DNA from: Hydrogenimonas sp.
GTDB taxonomy: Bacteria; Campylobacterota; Campylobacteria; Campylobacterales; Hydrogenimonadaceae
Length of the DNA: 8,375 nucleotides
Reading direction: 5' to 3'
Assembly: GCA_015494675.1 (NCBI GenBank)
Contig: WGAW01000113.1
Location: 1 to 8,375, forward strand
A program made the translations under genes and the position numbers. Of the stretch, positions 1 to 6,838 are shown one piece after another. Numbering within the stretch: position 1 is the stretch's first letter; each line of letters starts with the position of its first letter. The notes below the pieces were generated by a model. It was not told where the DNA came from. It searched no databases and was given only the letters and a program-made list of their open reading frames with translations.

Positions 1-892
1 GTGTCGAGACGAAGGTTAGCCATGAGAGTGTTTCAAGCGTATCGGAAAGCTCTCGTGCAAAAGTGGACTCATCATCGGTAAGGGAGCCTGCACCCCTGAT
101 GTATAGCAGTGTCCCGTCAAGAAGCGCATCTCGAAGCAGGCTCTTTATCAGTGAACGGTTTTTCCGCTCCTCCGGGACCCTGTCGATCTCCAGGGTACCC
201 AAGCCGAATCCGAATTTCGAAGCGACCGCCAGTGCCGCGAGACGGTTCTGCTCTTCGTTTGCGCCGAAAAGATTGATCAGGAGCGGCTCTCTTCTTTCGC
301 GCATCAGCTCTATCTTTTTCAAAAGTGAGGCCTCGGCTTCCAAAGAGCTGTCGGGGGGCGTCACGGTGTAAAATGGGCGAAGGGTCTCGTCGTGCCGGCT
401 TTTACCCAGCAGATAAGTGAGTACAGAATCGGAGAGAGACAAGGGAGAGGCGAAAAAAGGGGTATTCGGTAACTGCCGCACCTCTAAAAGTCCAAACAGT
501 AAAAGGGGGGACTTCTCGTCTCTAAAGTAGCCGAGAATATCTTTGTACTCTTTGCCCTCTTTTGCGAAGAGCGAAGCGACAAGGTGGACCGTAGGGTAAC
601 ACTTCTCCATATTGTCCTGAAGATAGGCGAAAACCCTTCCATACTTCGGGTCGGCCTCCGCCGCAAAGAGAAGCAGCACCACTTTTCGCTCGAAAGTGTC
701 GAGTCCGAACCTCTCGCAAAGTAGCTCGAATTCGGAAAGGTCGAACCCGTCCGGCATAGGCTCGTCGAGCTCTTTTATGATCTTCTCCCTTGAGAGAAAA
801 AAGGGGTTCTCGGCCCCTGACTCATCGCCTTTTGTTACAAAGCTCTCCAACTCATCTTTCAAAAGAGAGTCCAGGTAGCTAAAAGATGACAT
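1..892 (-). CDS. AAA+ family ATPase-like protein with winged-helix N-terminal domain (3' end beyond window)
   Basis: Open from an ATG at 892-890 to the left edge, giving 297 codons without a stop; the C-terminal part is missing. GGAGAG lies just upstream, and an in-frame TGA 36 nt before the ATG with no start codon between fixes the start. Residues about 50-165 (FGLDTFERKVVLLL at 62-75, then ADPKYG, YLQD and CYPTVHL) resemble the winged-helix region at the N-terminus of a family of bacterial two-domain AAA+ ATPases. Residues about 185-297 resemble their first ATPase domain, but the expected P-loop is degenerate: LFGANEEQNR at 208-217 has no GKS/T. A Walker-B-like strand follows (TLLYIRGAGSL). 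In this family the functional AAA+ module usually lies further downstream, here off the window. Members occur in many contexts, including contractile-injection-type loci, but no such genes are visible here. The gene diverges from the secretion operon, so a functional link is not established. The reading frame is secure; the family call is from pattern memory. Confidence 0.8.
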   Translation of the reverse strand, partial: MSSFSYLDSLLKDELESFVTKGDESGAENPFFLSREKIIKELDEPMPDGFDLSEFELLCERFGLDTFERKVVLLLFAAEADPKYGRVFAYLQDNMEKCYPTVHLVASLFAKEGKEYKDILGYFRDEKSPLLLFGLLEVRQLPNTPFFASPLSLSDSVLTYLLGKSRHDETLRPFYTVTPPDSSLEAEASLLKKIELMRERREPLLINLFGANEEQNRLAALAVASKFGFGLGTLEIDRVPEERKNRSLIKSLLRDALLDGTLLYIRGAGSLTDDESTFARELSDTLETLSWLTFVST

Positions 893-969
893 AACTCTCC
901 AATTCCGAATGCAGCACTCTCTCGACCGTCAGGTATTTTAAAAATGTCTGCCGTGCATAGGGTACCTCT

Positions 970-978
970 ATTTTAACA
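970..978 (-). promoter_or_regulatory. Candidate extended -10 promoter for the AAA+ gene
   Basis: Read on the minus strand this is TGTTAAAAT, which matches TGn plus a TAAAAT -10 hexamer. No good -35 is present at 16-18 bp upstream. Transcription from here would give a leader of roughly 70 nt before the ATG at 892. The match is short and lies in AT-rich DNA, so it is only a candidate. Confidence 0.3.
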
Positions 979-1077
979 AAATCCGAGCTGAATATGGGCA
1001 AAAAAGTAACATAACTACCCCCTCTCTCCATGTGGCATCATGAAAATAACCGCCGCTAATATATGGAATATGTATTA

Positions 1078-1086
1078 TGTTATAAC
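1078..1086 (+). promoter_or_regulatory. Candidate extended -10 promoter for the secretion operon
   Basis: TGTTATAAC matches TGn plus a TATAAC hexamer, about 40 nt upstream of the TolC-family ATG at 1127. The expected -35 position (around 1058-1063) is AATATA, with no consensus. A missing -35 with an extended -10 is common for the main sigma factor in Campylobacterota. A TGGAAT/ATTCCA inverted repeat (1064-1069 and 1089-1094) brackets this -10, which could mark an operator. Confidence 0.35.
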
Positions 1087-1115
1087 CCATTCCAAATTAT
1101 TTCCAATACAGCAAA

Positions 1116-1121
1116 AGGGGA
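1116..1121 (+). promoter_or_regulatory. Ribosome binding site deciding the TolC-family start
   Basis: AGGGGA lies 5 nt before the ATG at 1127. The open frame extends up to an ATG at 1040, but that ATG has no comparable site. The 1127 start also puts a signal peptide directly at the N-terminus, so it is preferred. Confidence 0.7.
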
Positions 1122-1126
1122 AGAGT

Positions 1127-2554
1127 ATGAAGGGAGAGTTGTTTATAAAGTTGGCGGCACTGCTTTGCGCGGCAGCCGTTTCGGGTTGGTCATATACGTT
1201 GAAAGAGGCGATGCTGCATACAATCGATACCAACCCGGTTCTTCAGGAGAGGATCAAAAACTACAACGCCACACTGCAGGATGTCGAAATTGCAAAAAGC
1301 GGCTGGCTTCCGAAGGTGGATTATAGCGGAAATGTAGGCTTCGAAAGTGCAAACAATCTAAACTCCGGATACGACTGGAGCGACTACACGCTATATGAAA
1401 ACAGTCTGGTGCTTACTCAGAATATTTTCAACGGCTGGAGCACGACTCACCGCATAGAGACACAGAAAGCGAGGCTTCTGGCCGCCGCGTACAGCTATGT
1501 GGAGAGTGTTCAGGATGTGGGGTACAACCTAACAAGATATTACCTTGAGGTGATAAAGAACAGGGAGCTATTGAAGATCGCGGAAGAGAATATTCGCATA
1601 AACGAAGAGATTTTCAATAAGGTCAACAAGCTCTACAACAGCGGACTCACCACCAAATCGGAGATGGAGAAGGCCGCCGCGTCACTGGCTCTTGCGAGGT
1701 CGAACCGTGTGGTGCAGCGAAACAATCTGCAGGATGCCGTATATCAGTATAAATACTATTTCGGCAAAAAAGTGGACCCTGCAAGGTTTGAAGAGCCCGA
1801 TCTTAACCTTCCTCTTCCGAAAAGTTACAAGGATGGGGTCGACTTCGCTCTGAAAAACAACCCGTCACTGCTGGTTCAGAGGTACAACATCAGGGTCGCA
1901 CAAGAGGATTACAAAGAGAAGTTTAGCGGTTTTTATCCGAAGCTCGACTTCAGGGCCAGCTGGTCGTGGAACAGGAACACCAACGGGGCCAATTACGGAC
2001 GTGACGACAGAACGAGAGTGGGCCTTTTGGCGACATACAATCTGTTCAACGGCTTTGCGGACAGCGCCGCCATCCAAAAGGGTGTCAGCACAATCCAGAG
2101 GGAGGTTATGACGAGAGGCGATATGCTCAGAAAGACTGAAGAGAGTTTCGATCTTTCGTGGGCGGCATACAAAAACCTGAAAGAGAAGCTTGCAAACCTG
2201 CAGGAGTATAAGTTACACGCGGTCAGGACCCTAAGGCTATACTCCAAAGAGTACGAGATGGGCAGAAGATCTCTGCTCGATCTGCTATCCGCCCAAAGCG
2301 ACCTCATAAACGCGAAATCGCAGATAGCTGCCACGAAATACGACTATCTGTTTTCTAAATTCAGAATTCTCGATGCCATGGGCATAATGGTACCGGCAAT
2401 CGTGGGAAGGGCCCAAATATACAGAGAGAGGGTTGCGCTCGTGCCGGAAGCCGAAGTTGAAAAAGATTCTCTTCCCGCCGATATACTTGAGAAAAACGAC
2501 AGGTTTTTGCAGGCTCTGGAGAAGAGACGCATAGGCAAAGCGGTCTCAAAATAG
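1127..2554 (+). CDS. TolC-family outer membrane protein of a type I secretion system
   Basis: This 475-residue protein should form the outer-membrane beta-barrel and periplasmic alpha-barrel tunnel through which the adhesin leaves the cell (the role of LapE/TolC in LapA-type systems). Residues 1 to about 23 form a signal peptide with a short charged start and a hydrophobic, alanine-rich core (LAALLCAAAVSG). The two-fold repeat of the outer-membrane efflux family is visible: NIFNGW at 99-104 and NLFNGF at 305-310 occupy equivalent places, each followed by long amphipathic helices. The length fits the family, plus a charged C-terminal tail of about 40 residues. The start at 1127 is chosen because of its ribosome site and signal peptide; starting at 1040 would add 29 residues that bury the signal. 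It is the first gene of the operon, with a 33-nt gap to the ABC transporter gene. Placing the channel gene with its exporter suggests a dedicated channel rather than a shared housekeeping TolC. Confidence 0.93.
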   Translation: MKGELFIKLAALLCAAAVSGWSYTLKEAMLHTIDTNPVLQERIKNYNATLQDVEIAKSGWLPKVDYSGNVGFESANNLNSGYDWSDYTLYENSLVLTQNIFNGWSTTHRIETQKARLLAAAYSYVESVQDVGYNLTRYYLEVIKNRELLKIAEENIRINEEIFNKVNKLYNSGLTTKSEMEKAAASLALARSNRVVQRNNLQDAVYQYKYYFGKKVDPARFEEPDLNLPLPKSYKDGVDFALKNNPSLLVQRYNIRVAQEDYKEKFSGFYPKLDFRASWSWNRNTNGANYGRDDRTRVGLLATYNLFNGFADSAAIQKGVSTIQREVMTRGDMLRKTEESFDLSWAAYKNLKEKLANLQEYKLHAVRTLRLYSKEYEMGRRSLLDLLSAQSDLINAKSQIAATKYDYLFSKFRILDAMGIMVPAIVGRAQIYRERVALVPEAEVEKDSLPADILEKNDRFLQALEKRRIGKAVSK

Positions 2555-2587
2555 TCTGTTCGACAACAGAATCGATCGGTGAGGTGA

Positions 2588-4750
2588 ATGGAAGAGTTTG
2601 AAGATGCGTACGATCCTCTACTTAAATCACTGGTAATATTTACCAAACTATACCATAAGCCGTACTCCGCGGAGTCCCTTATACACGGGCTTCCGCTCGA
2701 AGAGGAGAACGGCAGGGCCGTACTTTTCAGCCTGAAAAAGGCAAGAGGCCTCATGTCGAGGGCTGCAGGGAGAGCGGGGCTGAAGTCTACGCTCGTAAAG
2801 AGGAGTTTGGAAGAGATTTCAGAGCTCTATCTTCCTATGATACTTCTTCTTAAAAACGGTCAGGCCCTCATACTTGAACGGTTTGACGAGAGCGGCAAAA
2901 GGGCCAAGGTTGTCCTTCCCGATGCCGGAGAGACACACGAATGGATCGACGTTCATAGGCTCGAAAAGGAGTATACGGGTTACGGGTTTCTTCTAAAGAG
3001 GGTCTACGATTACGGCGACAGGGAGCACAGAAGACTCAAGCTCGAGAGCAGCCACTGGTTTTGGGACAGCATAAAGTACTCATACGGCATCTACAGGGAT
3101 GTGATACTCGCTTCCGTGCTGGTAAACATATTTGTTCTAGCAACCCCTCTTTTTACAAGAACGGTCTACAACAGGGTAATACCCAATCAGGCCGTTGAGA
3201 CCCTCTGGTATTTCGCAGGCGGCGTTATTGTCATATATCTTCTCGATCTTTTCCTGAAACTGATACGTACATACTTTCTCGAGATCGCCGCCAAGAAGTC
3301 GGACATTATAATGTCGTCGGTAATCTTCGAGAAGGTTTTGGATATGAAGATGAAGGGGATGCCCAAATCGATAGGCTCCTTCGCAAGCAACCTCAAAGAT
3401 TTCGACTCTATCAGAAACTTTCTAACATCCGCCACGCTGACCACCCTTATAGATATACCGTTCGCGATACTTTTTCTCTTCGTGATATGGTATCTCGGCG
3501 GTGCCGTCGTATGGGTTCCCATAGCTACAATCGTACTGATTCTGGGCTATGCGCTCTTTATCAGGAAACCGCTGTATAGGAGGATAGAGCAGACACACCA
3601 GGCCGCGGCACATAAAAACGGCATTCTGGTGGAGGCGCTTCACAATCTCGAGACCATAAAGACATTGGGTGCTGCGGGCAGGATTCAGTGGGAGTGGGAG
3701 GAGGCTACGGGAGAGATGGCCGACAGAAGCCTCTCGGCCAGGCTGATGTCAGCCTCTTTGCCGGCCGTTACATCTTTTTTGGTCCAGTTCAACACCGTTT
3801 TCGTAGTGGTTGTAGGGGTATATCTCATAAAAGAGGGCCAGATGACGATGGGTGACCTGATCGCGATAGTCATTCTCGTTTCAAGAACTGTGGCCCCTAT
3901 GGGACAGGCGGCATCTTTGATTGCCAACTACGAAGATGTCAGGTCGGTATACAGGATGATGGAAGAGATAGTCAACAAACCGGTAGAGCGCCCGAGGGCC
4001 AAAGAGTTCGTACAAAAGCCCCAGTTCAGAGGCAAAATAGAGTTCAAAGATGTCACTTTCCGCTACCCGGACGAAGAGAAACCCGCACTCAATGGGGTCT
4101 CGTTCAAGATTGAGCCGGGGGAGAAGGTGGGGCTTATAGGGCGCATAGGTTCGGGCAAGAGTACGCTGCTGAAGCTGCTGATGCATCTCTACGAGCCCGA
4201 CAGCGGCTCCATACTTCTCGACGATATAGATATCAAGCAGATCGATCCGGCGGATCTAAGGGCCAATGTATCGTACGTAGATCAGCATGTGAAACTCTTT
4301 AGGGGGACCCTCAAAGAGAATATCAAGTTCGCCAACCCGTACATCGACGACGCCGCCATGCTCGAAGCGGCCGCGGCCGCCGGTGTAGACGAGTTTGTCC
4401 GGCTTCATCCGAAGGGGTATGAGATGCCGATAGGTGAGCAGGGGTACGGCCTCTCCGGAGGGCAGAGGCAGGCGGTAGCTATCGCGCGTGCCGTTTTGAG
4501 AAGGAGTCCGATCGTTCTGATGGACGAGCCGACGAATGCGATGGACCAGGTGACGGAGGGGCGCATACTCGAGATGTTCAAGGGGCACTTCAAAGATAGA
4601 ACAGTCATACTCTCCACGCAGAAACTATCGCTGCTCGATGCGGTGGATAGAGTGATAGTCATGCATCACGGCGAGGTATATCTGGACGGTCCCAAAAATG
4701 AGGTTCTGGCCCGTTTAAGAGGTGACAGAGATGTTCAGACGCAAAAATGA
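2588..4750 (+). CDS. Type I secretion ABC transporter/permease, LapB/LssB-like
   Basis: This 720-residue inner-membrane exporter ATPase should drive adhesin export. Residues 1 to about 140 form a C39-peptidase-like domain with no cysteine at all, so it cannot cleave and probably only binds substrate, as in LapB/HlyB relatives. Hydrophobic segments lie near 172-194, 207-228, 287-305, 308-328, 398-416 and 425-445. The nucleotide-binding domain starts near 482: Walker A GRIGSGKST at 518-526, Q-loop Q566, signature LSGGQ at 622-626, Walker B VLMDEP around 643-648, D-loop NAMD. The H-loop histidine is replaced by glutamine (STQKLS, Q678), which is unusual for this family. GAGGTGA precedes the ATG with rather short spacing, but the N-terminal DPLL motif close to the start fits relatives. 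The stop overlaps the start of the fusion-protein gene, implying translational coupling. The family call is certain; the closeness to LapB specifically is strong. Confidence 0.96.
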   Translation: MEEFEDAYDPLLKSLVIFTKLYHKPYSAESLIHGLPLEEENGRAVLFSLKKARGLMSRAAGRAGLKSTLVKRSLEEISELYLPMILLLKNGQALILERFDESGKRAKVVLPDAGETHEWIDVHRLEKEYTGYGFLLKRVYDYGDREHRRLKLESSHWFWDSIKYSYGIYRDVILASVLVNIFVLATPLFTRTVYNRVIPNQAVETLWYFAGGVIVIYLLDLFLKLIRTYFLEIAAKKSDIIMSSVIFEKVLDMKMKGMPKSIGSFASNLKDFDSIRNFLTSATLTTLIDIPFAILFLFVIWYLGGAVVWVPIATIVLILGYALFIRKPLYRRIEQTHQAAAHKNGILVEALHNLETIKTLGAAGRIQWEWEEATGEMADRSLSARLMSASLPAVTSFLVQFNTVFVVVVGVYLIKEGQMTMGDLIAIVILVSRTVAPMGQAASLIANYEDVRSVYRMMEEIVNKPVERPRAKEFVQKPQFRGKIEFKDVTFRYPDEEKPALNGVSFKIEPGEKVGLIGRIGSGKSTLLKLLMHLYEPDSGSILLDDIDIKQIDPADLRANVSYVDQHVKLFRGTLKENIKFANPYIDDAAMLEAAAAAGVDEFVRLHPKGYEMPIGEQGYGLSGGQRQAVAIARAVLRRSPIVLMDEPTNAMDQVTEGRILEMFKGHFKDRTVILSTQKLSLLDAVDRVIVMHHGEVYLDGPKNEVLARLRGDRDVQTQK
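4719..4725 (+). promoter_or_regulatory. Ribosome binding site deciding the fusion-protein start
   Basis: GAGGTGA lies inside the end of the ABC transporter gene, 5 nt before the ATG at 4731. An in-frame GTG at 4722 would give three more residues but lies within this site itself, so ATG 4731 is the better start. Confidence 0.7.
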
Positions 4751-6065
4751 GCCGCACTCCAGGGAGCTGGAGTTTCTCGAAAGCCTTAGCGGTGCCGTAC
4801 TGCACACCGCACCGCGCCGCAACAGGGTGGTTCTATACTTCTGGCTGGTTACGGTCGCTCTGTTTCTGTTGTGGGCTTCGATAGCGAAAGTGGACGAGAT
4901 AGTGAGATCCGAAGGCAAGATTGTGCCATCCGGCGAGAACAAGGTCCTTCAGAACCTCGAAGGGGGGATAGTCGAGGCGATAATGGTCAAAGAGGGCGAT
5001 ACGGTCGAGAAGGGGCAGGTACTTTTGAAGATAAAGAACATCCACTCGAAAACGGAACTTGCCGGTTATATCAGCAGGTACAACGAGCTGAAAGCGCGGG
5101 CGGCGCGGCTGGAAGCCGAAGCCAAAGAGGACCCCCTGAAATTCGACGACAAGATGATAAAAGAGCATCCGAATCTCGTTCGGCGCGAGAGGAGTCTTTA
5201 TGAAGCGAACATGAAGAGGCTCGATGCAAAGATACAGACGCTGAAAAAGCAGATAGAGCAAAAAAGGGACCGGCTCGATGAGTCGAAGGCGAAACTGGCG
5301 AACCTCCGCAGAAGCTACAGGCTCATAGAGGAGGAGATAAAGATGAGCGAGCCGATGGTCAAGGAGGGGGTCAAGTCGAAAGTGGACTTCCTGAAACTCA
5401 AAAGGGAGGCCAACTCCATAAAGACCGAAATAGATACCGTGAGAGGTTCCATTCCGAGAATAGAGTCGGCCATATCCGAAATCGAGAGCCGAATAAAAGA
5501 GACAAAGCTGGAGTTTAAAAGCGCCTCCGAAAAGGAGATGAACGAAGCGCTGGGAGAGATGGAGCGCCTGAAGGAGAAGATAAAAGCGTTCAGGGATTCG
5601 GTAGAGAGGACACTGGTGCGCTCCCCTGTAGACGGCGTGGTAAAGAGGGTGTTCGTCAACACTATCGGCGGCGTCGTCAAGCCCGGCATGGATCTTTTAG
5701 AGATCGTTCCTCTCGACAAGAAGTTGATTGCCGAGGTGAAGGTTAGCCCCAAAGATATCGCCTTCATATATCCGGGGCAGAAGGCTCTACTCAAATTTAC
5801 CGCGTATGACTTCTCCATATACGGAGGTCTTGCGGGAAAGGTGATAGGCATAAGCCCCGATACGGTTACGGATAGAAAAGATAGAACCTTCTACATAGTG
5901 AGAATACAGACGGACGGAAACTTTCTCTTTTCGGGAGGAAAAAAACTGAAAATCATTCCGGGAATGGTTGTAAATGCCGATATAGTAACCGGTGAGAGGA
6001 CCATTTTGGAGTACCTGCTCAAGCCGCTGATACATAGCAAAGACTACATCTTTACGGAGCACTGA
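4731..6065 (+). CDS. HlyD-family type I secretion membrane fusion protein (LapC-like)
   Basis: This 444-residue periplasmic adaptor should link the ABC transporter to the TolC channel. It has a cytoplasmic N-terminus of about 32 residues and one membrane anchor (about 33-52). The first half of a biotinyl/lipoyl-like domain follows (about 70-101, with EGGIV and VKEGDTVEKGQVLL). Next comes a long charged coiled-coil hairpin (about 105-285), then the second lipoyl half (RSPVDGVVKRV) and a beta-barrel region. The C-terminal signature GMVVNADIVTGERTILEYLL, ending with KPL, is typical of type I secretion fusion proteins. The length is normal. The gene overlaps the upstream transporter gene by 20 nt and shares a TGATG stop/start junction with the regulator downstream, so all three are probably coupled in translation. 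I would not expect it to act with another exporter. The family is certain. Confidence 0.95.
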   Translation: MFRRKNEPHSRELEFLESLSGAVLHTAPRRNRVVLYFWLVTVALFLLWASIAKVDEIVRSEGKIVPSGENKVLQNLEGGIVEAIMVKEGDTVEKGQVLLKIKNIHSKTELAGYISRYNELKARAARLEAEAKEDPLKFDDKMIKEHPNLVRRERSLYEANMKRLDAKIQTLKKQIEQKRDRLDESKAKLANLRRSYRLIEEEIKMSEPMVKEGVKSKVDFLKLKREANSIKTEIDTVRGSIPRIESAISEIESRIKETKLEFKSASEKEMNEALGEMERLKEKIKAFRDSVERTLVRSPVDGVVKRVFVNTIGGVVKPGMDLLEIVPLDKKLIAEVKVSPKDIAFIYPGQKALLKFTAYDFSIYGGLAGKVIGISPDTVTDRKDRTFYIVRIQTDGNFLFSGGKKLKIIPGMVVNADIVTGERTILEYLLKPLIHSKDYIFTEH

Positions 6066-6661
6066 TGGTAGTAGAGTTGATGAGTGAAAATATCGAGCTG
6101 CTTGAGAGGTGGAGCTCCATCTTGAAAGATTACGAGACAAAATATATAGAGAGAATCGTAGAGGACGGAAGCGAAAAAGTGGTTCTAGCGGACCTCGCTA
6201 CAAATGCAAAAGATATCGCAAACCATCTGAAAAGCTCTCCGCGGAGCGAAATCGCAATTATAGCGCTTGAAGGGGCTCCCTCCACGGAGAGGGGTAAAAC
6301 TCTGCTAAGCAACGGTGTAAAAGGGTACGGCAACGCGTATATGCAGCCTATTCATCTAAAATCGTGCGTAGAGAGTGTCGCCGGCGGGTTTGTCTGGGTA
6401 TATCCGGAGCTCGTCAGAGAGATGGTCTCATACTTTGAACCCGGCGCCCGGGAGGACGACAATGGCGCCCTTCCCGATATTTTTACGGAGAGGGAGAAGC
6501 AGATCGTATCTCTCCTTCTGAAAGGCAAGAGCAACAGAGAGATTTCGGAAGCGCTCGACGTTACAGAAAGAACCGTAAAAGCGCATCTGGGTAATGCATA
6601 TAGAAAACTGGGCGTAACCAACAGGCTGGAGCTTGTGACGAGGCTGAAAAGCGGTATATAA
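6065..6661 (+). CDS. NarL/LuxR-type transcriptional regulator with atypical receiver domain
   Basis: This 198-residue cytoplasmic DNA-binding protein ends in a clear LuxR/NarL helix-turn-helix (about 139-196: TEREKQIVSLLLKGKSNREI, then TERTVKAHLGNAYRKLGV). Residues 1 to about 120 have the length and layout of a response-regulator receiver, but its chemistry is incomplete. The acidic pair after strand 1 is replaced by S7-E8-N9. D43 (VVLADL) may sit at the phosphoacceptor position. The usual lysine before proline is Q94 (MQPIHL). It may therefore respond to a ligand or partner, or act constitutively, rather than by ordinary phosphorylation. GGAG at 6056-6059 with 5-nt spacing supports the ATG at 6065 over the ATG at 6080. 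Its location between exporter and adhesin genes suggests it controls one or both. It resembles CsgD/VpsT-type biofilm regulators in architecture, but I see no VpsT-like W-[FLM]-[TS]-R c-di-GMP motif. Confidence 0.92.
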   Translation: MVVELMSENIELLERWSSILKDYETKYIERIVEDGSEKVVLADLATNAKDIANHLKSSPRSEIAIIALEGAPSTERGKTLLSNGVKGYGNAYMQPIHLKSCVESVAGGFVWVYPELVREMVSYFEPGAREDDNGALPDIFTEREKQIVSLLLKGKSNREISEALDVTERTVKAHLGNAYRKLGVTNRLELVTRLKSGI

Positions 6662-6664
6662 CTC

Positions 6665-6686
6665 CTATTGTACTTCGGTACAGTAG
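6665..6686 (+). terminator. UUCG-capped hairpin just after the regulator gene
   Basis: Arms 6665-6673 and 6678-6686 pair over 9 bp (one a G-U wobble) around a TTCG loop closed by C-G, the exceptionally stable tetraloop type. It starts 3 nt after the regulator's stop codon. No T-run follows, so it is not a classical intrinsic terminator. It may instead protect the 3' end of the operon mRNA, or work with Rho. Confidence 0.4.
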
Positions 6687-6775
6687 AAACGAATCGCCGC
6701 GATTATATAAAATTCTCTATGATCATAAATTGGGTACCGGCTTTATGCAAAAGATCGGTTATGCGGCATGAACGT

Positions 6776-6802
6776 AAAGATCGCGCCGCTGCGAGATTTT
6801 TT
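6776..6802 (+). terminator. Weak terminator-like stem with T-run in the adhesin leader
   Basis: Arms 6776-6784 and 6791-6799 form 4 GC-rich/AT pairs next to the loop, two G-A mismatches and three A-T pairs. The T-run spans 6797-6802. It lies 36 nt before the adhesin ATG. It could be the operon terminator or an attenuator in the adhesin leader. GCGGC at 6763-6767 could pair with the loop (6785-6789) as an alternative structure. The stem is imperfect, so confidence is low. Confidence 0.22.
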
Positions 6803-6827
6803 GTGTAAGGCCGGTAAAGTCGTACAA

Positions 6828-6833
6828 AAGGAG
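6828..6833 (+). promoter_or_regulatory. Ribosome binding site of the adhesin gene
   Basis: AAGGAG lies 5 nt before the ATG at 6839. It is the strongest ribosome site in the window and fixes the start. Confidence 0.75.
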
Positions 6834-6838
6834 TTTCG

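Noticed and set aside
63..371. Plus-strand open frame of 102 codons
   Set aside because: It is antisense to the well-supported AAA+ reading frame, is serine/arginine-rich and shows no domain. The minus-strand frame is open across the whole region with a recognisable fold.
1040..1126. Upstream ATG extending the TolC-family protein by 29 residues
   Set aside because: The extension would bury the signal peptide, has no good ribosome site and spans the candidate promoter; the ATG at 1127 has both a ribosome site and a signal peptide.
2344..2754. Minus-strand open frame of 136 codons across the tolC-like/ABC gene junction
   Set aside because: It is antisense to two certain genes and carries no motif; the usual shadow composition.
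4367..4380. Perfect 14-bp GC-only palindrome GCGGCCGCGGCCGC
   Set aside because: It encodes part of an alanine run (EAAAAAGVDEF) at a place where exporter ATPases commonly have alanine-rich sequence; codon choice explains the palindrome.
4722..4730. GTG start for the fusion protein
   Set aside because: The GTG lies inside the ribosome site; ATG 4731 is correctly spaced from it.
5315..5851. Minus-strand open frame of 178 codons
   Set aside because: It lies opposite the coiled-coil and lipoyl part of the HlyD-family gene, has a serine-rich shadow composition, no ribosome site of note and no family resemblance.
6731..6748. Sigma-54-like promoter (TGGG...TATGC) before the adhesin gene
   Set aside because: The distance between the GG and GC elements is two bases too long for a -24/-12 promoter, and the flanking bases do not match.
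6662..6838. c-di-GMP (GEMM-type) riboswitch in the adhesin leader
   Set aside because: I looked for the conserved GEMM core and its paired helices and did not see them.
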